Shown here: positions 14,056-18,211 of the stretch, piece by piece
Layout: each line of letters starts with the position of its first letter
Position numbering within the stretch: the first letter of the stretch is position 1
Assembly: GCA_030667735.1 (NCBI GenBank)
Contig: DAOUVG010000005.1
Coordinates: forward strand, 1-18,211
Length of the DNA: 18,211 nt
Source of the DNA: Dehalococcoidales bacterium
GTDB lineage: Bacteria; Chloroflexota; Dehalococcoidia; Dehalococcoidales; Fen-1064
Direction of reading: 5' to 3'
Program-made: the position numbers and the translations under genes
The notes under the pieces: model-generated
What the model saw: only the letters and a program-made list of their open reading frames with translations
Told to the model about the DNA's origin: nothing
Databases searched by the model: none

Positions 14056-15223
14056 TCATGATATTACAGCCAGGGTTAATAGACAACCCGGTGCTGCCGG
14101 CCTCGGCCTCGGTGAACGCTGTCGCCCCGTTGCCGTCGAACCCCTTTCCCCAGAGTATAAACGGCACAGGCTCGGCAGTGTGTGTCCGGAGCGTCACCGG
14201 AGTGGGGTGGTCAGGTAGAATTAACATGCGCAACGGCCCCCCGTTCCAGGCCAGGAACCGGCTGACGACCTCCCGGTCTATCCGCTGGATGGCTTCAACC
14301 TTATCGTCTACCGAGCCGACATGGGCGGCCTCATCCGGGGCTTCAATATGGACCACGACAAGGTCATGGTCATCAAGGGCTTTCAGTGCACCTTCCGCCT
14401 GGGCGGTACAGTCGTTATCCAGGCCGTCGGTAACGCCCGGTATGCTCAGCACATCAATCTGCGCCATTTGTGCCAGGCCGTTGAGCAGGTCGACCGCCGA
14501 GGTCATGGCCGCACTGAGACCGTGATGCAGTCTGAAGGCTGGCATCTCCAGTGCAGTACCGCTTCCCCAGAACAGCCAGATGGTCGTGGCCGGTATTTCA
14601 CCACGGGCCGCGCGGGCCACATTCACCGGGTGCTCCCGGAGTACTTCCTGTGAGGCCGTCATCAGTTCCCTGAGGTAGCGGCTACCACGGCCACGGGGCA
14701 GGTGAACGTCTATCGGCTGGTCAGGGATGTCATGCGGCGGCGTGCAGACCGCTCTGAGGGTATCGCTTCTGCCCTTCAGCTTGCAGATGTGACGGTAGCT
14801 GACCCCGGGGTAGAAGTGCACTTCTTCGCTGCCCAGGCTCCGGTTGAGGGCATCCACGAGTTGTTCCGCCTCCCCGGTGCTTATGTGACCGGAACCATAG
14901 CTCCACATACGGCCATCGCGGACCGCCACCAGATTGCACCGGAACACGCCCTCACCCCTGCCAACCGGGATGCCCATGCTCCTGGCCTCGATTACCGCAC
15001 GGCCCCGGTAGTATTGCCCGGGGTCATAGCCAAGCACGGACATGCAGGCGCAGGCACTGGAAGGCTCCATCCCCTCCGGCACGGTACGGACCAGCCCCGT
15101 CATGCCGTCTCCGGCCATGGAGTCCAGGTTCGGGGTATCCGCCAGCTCCAGAGAGGTACGCCCGCCGTGCTCCGGCAGCGGCAGGCCAGCGGCACCATCC
15201 ATTATTAAAACGCAGTATTTCAT
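14039..15223 (-). CDS. ApgM-family phosphomutase homologue, proposed homoserine kinase
   Basis: The protein has 394 residues in the alkaline-phosphatase superfamily group that includes archaeal cofactor-independent phosphoglycerate mutase. Metal-site motifs are visible: IMDG (Asp9), a serine pair at 55-56 in PSSACACMSVLGYDP, HIEAPDEAAHVG, LPDHPTPV and HTAEPVPFILWG. A subgroup of this family (TIGR02535) was proposed to be a homoserine kinase because it sits in threonine operons of bacteria lacking thrB. The neighbour here is lysC, which supports that reading. Phosphoglycerate mutase remains the alternative. The ATG at 15223 matches family N-termini; the frame is open further upstream only because it crosses the tRNA-Pro antisense strand. 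An in-frame ATG at 15238 is also possible. The ribosome site is weak. Confidence 0.87.
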   Translation of the reverse strand: MKYCVLIMDGAAGLPLPEHGGRTSLELADTPNLDSMAGDGMTGLVRTVPEGMEPSSACACMSVLGYDPGQYYRGRAVIEARSMGIPVGRGEGVFRCNLVAVRDGRMWSYGSGHISTGEAEQLVDALNRSLGSEEVHFYPGVSYRHICKLKGRSDTLRAVCTPPHDIPDQPIDVHLPRGRGSRYLRELMTASQEVLREHPVNVARAARGEIPATTIWLFWGSGTALEMPAFRLHHGLSAAMTSAVDLLNGLAQMAQIDVLSIPGVTDGLDNDCTAQAEGALKALDDHDLVVVHIEAPDEAAHVGSVDDKVEAIQRIDREVVSRFLAWNGGPLRMLILPDHPTPVTLRTHTAEPVPFILWGKGFDGNGATAFTEAEAGSTGLSINPGCNIMSMLIH

Positions 15224-15232
15224 GAAGCTGCC

Positions 15233-15261
15233 TTGCATATAACGTCGAATCCGCCTATAAT
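15233..15261 (+). promoter_or_regulatory. Promoter of tRNA-Pro
   Basis: TTGCAT (15233-15238) and a perfect TATAAT (15256-15261) are 17 bases apart, and the -10 box ends nine bases before the tRNA. It occupies the leader of the divergent apgM-family gene, so the two transcription units share this 47-base gap. Confidence 0.75.
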
Positions 15262-15270
15262 AACTCGTGT

Positions 15271-15348
15271 CGGGGCGTAGCTCAGCCAGGTTAGAGCGCA
15301 GTGTTCGGGTCGCTGAGGCCGGAGGTTCGAATCCTCTCGCCCCGACCA
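15271..15348 (+). tRNA. tRNA-Pro (anticodon CGG), CCA encoded
   Basis: The acceptor CGGGGCG pairs with CGCCCCG. The anticodon arm is CAGTG-TTCGGGT-CGCTG with anticodon CGG, reading CCG. The T arm is GGAGG-TTCGAAT-CCTCT with one G-U pair. The discriminator is A15345, and CCA is encoded at 15346-15348. Bases 15349-15486 after it hold no gene; a CTTGAAC/GTTCAAG stem at 15414-15441 may end mazG transcription from the other strand. Confidence 0.96.
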
Positions 15349-15486
15349 TCAATTCCTGTAACAATAATAGCACATCTGTGCCATCTCATGCATGTATTTA
15401 AGGCTGCGGTCCTCTTGAACTCCCCTGTTGAAAGGTTCAAGTCTCCCCGGCTCCTTTAGTCCTTATGCCGATGAGGTTCTCCAGAA

Positions 15487-16275
15487 TTACTCCTGCTCGC
15501 CCACCACCTTCTTGGCCTCTTCCCAGAGGGCATTCTGCTCATCGAAGGACAAGTCACTGAAACTCACCCCTCGCTGGCGGCAGGCCTCTTCCATGCGGGC
15601 AAAGCGACGGTAGAATTTCCGGTTGGCCTCCCGCAGGGCTGTTTCCAGGTCCATATCCTGGCGGCGGGCAATGTTCGCCAGGGTGAACAGCAGGTCGCCA
15701 AACTCCTCTGTCCGGCGTTCCAGACCTTCAGCCTCCCGGAACTCTCTTATCTCTTCGGCCAGTTTATCGATAACGCCCTCATCATCCTCCCAATCGAACC
15801 CCACCTGCGCCACCCGGTGCTGCACCTCCTGGCTATAGCTCAGCGCAGGCATCTCTCCCGAGACGCTGTCCAGTATCGAGTAAGCCGTTCCCTTCTCCGC
15901 CCTTTTTAGACTCTCCCAGTTGCGCGCCACTTCCCCTGCATCCCTGGCATCGCCATCGCCAAAGACATGGGGATGCCGGTACATCAGCTTCTTACCGATG
16001 CCCTCTATTACGTCCCCGATATCAAACTCTCCTGCCTCGGCCGCAATCTGCGCCTGAAGGACAATATGAAGCAGCAGGTCACCAAGCTCCTCACGCAGAG
16101 CCGCCGCATCCCCGGAATCCAGAGCAGCCAGCACCTCATAGCATTCCTGCAGGAACGTTGCCCGCAGCGAGCGGTGCGTCTGCTGCCTGTCCCAGGGGCA
16201 ACCGTCCGGACCGCGCAGCATAGCGATAATATCCACCAGGGCAGTAAACTCGTTCAGGTTCTCCGGTACCGACAA
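15487..16275 (-). CDS. mazG: Nucleoside triphosphate pyrophosphohydrolase MazG
   Basis: The protein has 262 residues with two MazG domains in tandem, as in E. coli MazG. It hydrolyses nucleoside triphosphates to monophosphate and pyrophosphate, cleansing the pool of abnormal nucleotides and, in E. coli, lowering ppGpp effects. The first domain has GCPWDRQQTH, then ECYE (Glu44, Glu47) and REELGDLLLH (Glu62, Glu63, Asp66), the metal-binding EExxE/EExxD pattern with the first glutamate of EExxE replaced by Gln43. HPHVFGD follows. The second domain (about 170-215) has LAEEIREFREAE and EEFGDLLFTLANIARR. The start is a TTG at 16275, five bases after GGAGG. It lies 24 bases downstream of fmt and is probably co-transcribed with it. 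Confidence 0.93.
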   Translation of the reverse strand: MSVPENLNEFTALVDIIAMLRGPDGCPWDRQQTHRSLRATFLQECYEVLAALDSGDAAALREELGDLLLHIVLQAQIAAEAGEFDIGDVIEGIGKKLMYRHPHVFGDGDARDAGEVARNWESLKRAEKGTAYSILDSVSGEMPALSYSQEVQHRVAQVGFDWEDDEGVIDKLAEEIREFREAEGLERRTEEFGDLLFTLANIARRQDMDLETALREANRKFYRRFARMEEACRQRGVSFSDLSFDEQNALWEEAKKVVGEQE

Positions 16276-16299
16276 AGTACCCTCCTCACTGGCCCCGTG

Positions 16300-17262
16300 T
16301 CAGGCAGACGGTAGCACGGCGCCGATAAACTCCCTCTGCCCATGCAGGAACTCGGCAGCGGACATGACACGCTTCCCCTCCATCTGCACGCGCACCACAC
16401 CGAGGATACAATCCCCGGTGATAACACCAAAGGCGGCCGTCCTGCCCTTGAGAGCCACAACCCGCCCTGCTTCCCGGGAGTCTTCTTCCCGAGGAGAGAC
16501 GGCTTCCATCGCCAGATGTACCGCCTCAAGCACCTTGAGCTGTCGCCCCTGCCAGCTAGCGTAGCACACCGGCCACGGTTGAAAGGCGCGTACCCGCCGC
16601 GCAATATCTACCGCCGACAGGTTCCAGTCGATTCCCCCGGCATCCTTGCTGATGATGTTAGTATAGGTCGCCCCGGCCTCGTCCTGCGGCTGCGGGAAAA
16701 GCTCGCCCCGGGCAAGCCGCGGCAGGACGTCAAGCAGCGTTTGAGCTCCAATCAGGGACAGCCTGGACATCAGTGAGTCGGTGGTATCCGCGGGTGCGAT
16801 GGGAATCTGCGCCCGACTCAGTACGGGGCCGGTGTCCATGCCCGGGTCCATCAGCATAATACTCACACCGGTAAACGTGTCCCCATTCAGGATAGCCCCC
16901 GGCACCGGTGCCGTCCCACGGTACCTGGGAAGCAGCGAGGGGTGGATATTGACGCATCCGAGAGGCGGTATGTTGAGAACAGGCCGGGGCAGTATCTGAC
17001 CGAAGGCAGCGACCACGATAACATCGGGTTGCAACCCGACCAGCTCCTCCGCCACCGGACCGTGCTTCATACTGTCCGGCTGCATCACCGGCAGACCCCG
17101 CGACAGGGCGGCCTTTTTCAGCGGCGGTGCGACCAGGGAACGTCCTCTCCCCGCGGCCCTGTCCGGCTGTGTATAAACCGCAACCACCTGATAGTCATTA
17201 TCTACCAGTTGCTCCAGCGGAGTAACGGCGAACCCGGGAGTACCCATAAAGACAATCTTCAC
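16300..17262 (-). CDS. fmt: Methionyl-tRNA formyltransferase
   Basis: The protein has 320 residues. The enzyme moves a formyl group from 10-formyltetrahydrofolate to methionyl-initiator tRNA. The N-terminal Rossmann domain opens KIVFMGTPGFAV. The catalytic set is Asn105, His107 and Asp143, in NIHPSLLPRYRGTAPV and MDPGMDTGPVL. The OB-fold C-terminal domain binds tRNA (about 205-320, with ARRVRAFQPWPVCY). The start is the GTG at 17262, six bases after GGAGG and at the point where family proteins begin; an upstream in-frame ATG at 17292 would lie inside or before the promoter. The usual partner def (deformylase) is not adjacent. mazG follows, and dnaA lies divergently about 500 bases away. Confidence 0.95.
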   Translation of the reverse strand: MKIVFMGTPGFAVTPLEQLVDNDYQVVAVYTQPDRAAGRGRSLVAPPLKKAALSRGLPVMQPDSMKHGPVAEELVGLQPDVIVVAAFGQILPRPVLNIPPLGCVNIHPSLLPRYRGTAPVPGAILNGDTFTGVSIMLMDPGMDTGPVLSRAQIPIAPADTTDSLMSRLSLIGAQTLLDVLPRLARGELFPQPQDEAGATYTNIISKDAGGIDWNLSAVDIARRVRAFQPWPVCYASWQGRQLKVLEAVHLAMEAVSPREEDSREAGRVVALKGRTAAFGVITGDCILGVVRVQMEGKRVMSAAEFLHGQREFIGAVLPSA

Positions 17263-17282
17263 TGTAGACCTCCAACCACCCG

Positions 17283-17311
17283 ATTTTAGCACCTCAAGGG
17301 CTTGCCAACAA
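17283..17311 (-). promoter_or_regulatory. Promoter of fmt-mazG
   Basis: On the minus strand, TTGTTG (17311-17306) and TAAAAT (17288-17283) have 17-bp spacing. They predict a start near 17276 and a leader of about 14 bases that just includes the GGAGG ribosome site. Confidence 0.65.
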
Positions 17312-17780
17312 CTGGCGCACTGGCATTTTCCGCCCCGCGAATTATACCGGTGAAACTCGAGTCAGGAGCTACTCATAAGTCACAGAGAGTGTCTTTAAAA
17401 TGGACGCCCGTCTTCGTACCTCCTGCCAGAGGGCGTTATCCACACGTGAACAGGAGGCACTAATTAGCATGAACTGGCACATCGGGACAATAATGGGGAT
17501 AAAATAGACTGCTGGCAAATCGTATCTACGGACGAGATATAGCGAATAAAAGAGAGGACGGCAGACCTTCTAAGAGAGGAGGACGGTGAAAACAGATTTC
17601 CAGAACCACCGGCAACGGCTGTCAGAACCTTTGCCATTCGGGTTATCAACACTTATTCTGGAGTAGTTGTCCTGCTTTTCCTTCCAAGACCTCAGGATTT
17701 AATCACCCTATCTTACCTATGGCGTCTATGCGTATATTTTGGAGACTGTTGAGATTGTATAACCAATGGATTGCGGCCCG
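17312..17780. other. Gene-free dnaA upstream region, possible replication origin
   Basis: I see no credible gene in this stretch. It holds a perfect DnaA box TTATCCACA (17436-17444), a near box TTATCAACA (17643-17651), and an inverted near box TGGGGATAA (17494-17502). The perfect box lies between arms CCTCCTG (17419-17425) and CAGGAGG (17451-17457). An AT-richer stretch at about 17695-17763 before dnaA could be an unwinding element, and it contains TATAAC (17758-17763), a likely dnaA -10 box. Three boxes is few for an origin, so simple DnaA autoregulation is the alternative. Confidence 0.45.
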
Positions 17781-18211
17781 ATGACAGCTAAGTCGGCACA
17801 GCAGATATGGGAGACCGCTCTCGGTGAGCTGGAAATCGATGTCAATGGGCCCAACTTCCGGACCTGGTTGGAAGGAACCGTGGGCCTGAGTTTCCGGGAT
17901 AGTGAGTTCGCAGTCGGGGTGCCGAACACCTTCGTTGCCGAGTTTCTCGATAGGAACCTACGCTCCCTGGTGGAGAAGGTGCTCACCGGCCTGACCGGGA
18001 GCGAGGTCAAGGTCCATTTCTGGGTAGCTGCCGGTTTTGCCGGCTTTGCCAGTAAAGTCGGTAATGCCGCTAAAGTCGGCGGGGCCGGTATAGCCGCTGA
18101 AGCCGGTGTCCGGGGCCAGAGCAGGTCTCTTCCTCTATTCAATCCGAGGTACACTTTTGACACCTTTGTTGTCGGTAGTTCCAACCAGCTTGCCTACGCC
18201 GCCGCACAGAA
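17781..18211 (+). CDS. dnaA: Chromosomal replication initiator DnaA (5' part, cut by window end)
   Basis: The first 143 residues are visible. Domain I (1-80) begins AQQIWETALGELE and includes NFRTWLEGT, typical of the DnaB/partner-binding region. Domain II (about 84-118) is a linker made of six-residue repeats starting with Ala: AGFAGF, ASKVGN, AAKVGG, AGIAAE, AGVRGQ. Domain III starts at LFNPRYTFDTFVVGSSNQLAYAAA, the AAA+ ATPase entry, and runs off the right edge before the Walker A motif. DnaA binds origin boxes and melts DNA to start replication. The start at 17781 fits family N-termini; an in-frame ATG at 17766 lies only two bases after the likely -10 box. No ribosome site is seen, so the mRNA may have a very short leader. 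Confidence 0.93.
   Translation, partial: MTAKSAQQIWETALGELEIDVNGPNFRTWLEGTVGLSFRDSEFAVGVPNTFVAEFLDRNLRSLVEKVLTGLTGSEVKVHFWVAAGFAGFASKVGNAAKVGGAGIAAEAGVRGQSRSLPLFNPRYTFDTFVVGSSNQLAYAAAQ

Noticed and set aside
15224..15373. Fifty-residue N-terminal extension of the apgM-family protein
   Set aside because: It is translated from the antisense of tRNA-Pro and its promoter; family proteins begin at the MKYCVLIMDG start.
15411..15460. T-arm-like GGTTCAAGTC after tRNA-Pro, suggesting a second tRNA
   Set aside because: The T stem does not pair and there is no anticodon arm or acceptor; the GTTCAAG is better explained as one arm of a stem with CTTGAAC.
17726..18184. 152-codon open frame on the minus strand at the right edge
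   Set aside because: It is the antisense of dnaA, whose forward frame clearly encodes DnaA domains I-III.
1..18211. CRISPR array or toxin-antitoxin/defence island
   Set aside because: No regularly spaced direct repeats with unique spacers and no Cas, toxin or restriction motifs were seen; the only tandem repeats are the short ones at 14001-14055 and in the dnaA linker.

Overview
The window reads as a bacterial chromosome segment of moderately high GC. I place it provisionally in the Chloroflexota (Dehalococcoidia-like). The support is the mix of genes: a B12-binding radical SAM protein of the TIGR03960 type, an archaeal-type phosphoglycerate mutase homologue next to aspartokinase, an Ap4A-phosphorylase-like HIT protein, and gyrA preceded by a TPR protein. 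Several promoters sit only 7-9 bases upstream of start codons. The taxonomic call is inference from protein resemblance and gene order, not from a search.

Layout. Bases 1-2857 look like the end of an integrated element: the tail of an unidentified gene, a 152-residue protein with a C-terminal winged-helix-like domain, a 10-bp inverted repeat, and a large serine recombinase whose last codons run into repeat DNA. From 2858 the genes look chromosomal: a VTT/DedA-like membrane protein (-), tRNA-Glu(UUC), a small two-helix membrane protein, a HIT hydrolase overlapping a 50-residue zinc-ribbon protein (both -), then a metallo-beta-lactamase-fold hydrolase and the radical SAM protein (both +). A 233-bp MITE-like element at 8081-8313 separates the radical SAM gene from a convergent operon (12462 down to 8310, -) of TPR protein, gyrA and a short-chain dehydrogenase. 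Next come lysC and an apgM-family gene (-), probably two steps of threonine synthesis, then tRNA-Pro(CGG) on +, then mazG and fmt (-). The right edge has a 500-bp gene-free stretch with DnaA boxes and the 5' part of dnaA (+), a possible replication origin.

How the genes fit together. lysC makes aspartyl phosphate, and the adjacent apgM homologue belongs to the group proposed to phosphorylate homoserine. fmt formylates initiator tRNA, and mazG cleans the nucleotide pool. gyrA and dnaA serve DNA topology and replication start. Promoters with a TTG-type -35 box and 17-bp spacing recur before both tRNAs, the HIT gene, the metallo-hydrolase, fmt and the TPR-gyrA operon, so the housekeeping sigma logic is consistent across the window. 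The most unusual items are the MITE that supplies the stop codons of both flanking genes, a two-hairpin module shared by that MITE and the recombinase 3' end, a tandem dyad repeat grown from the apgM stop region, a degenerate GyrA box with Gln at the quinolone-critical position, and a hexapeptide-periodic DnaA linker.
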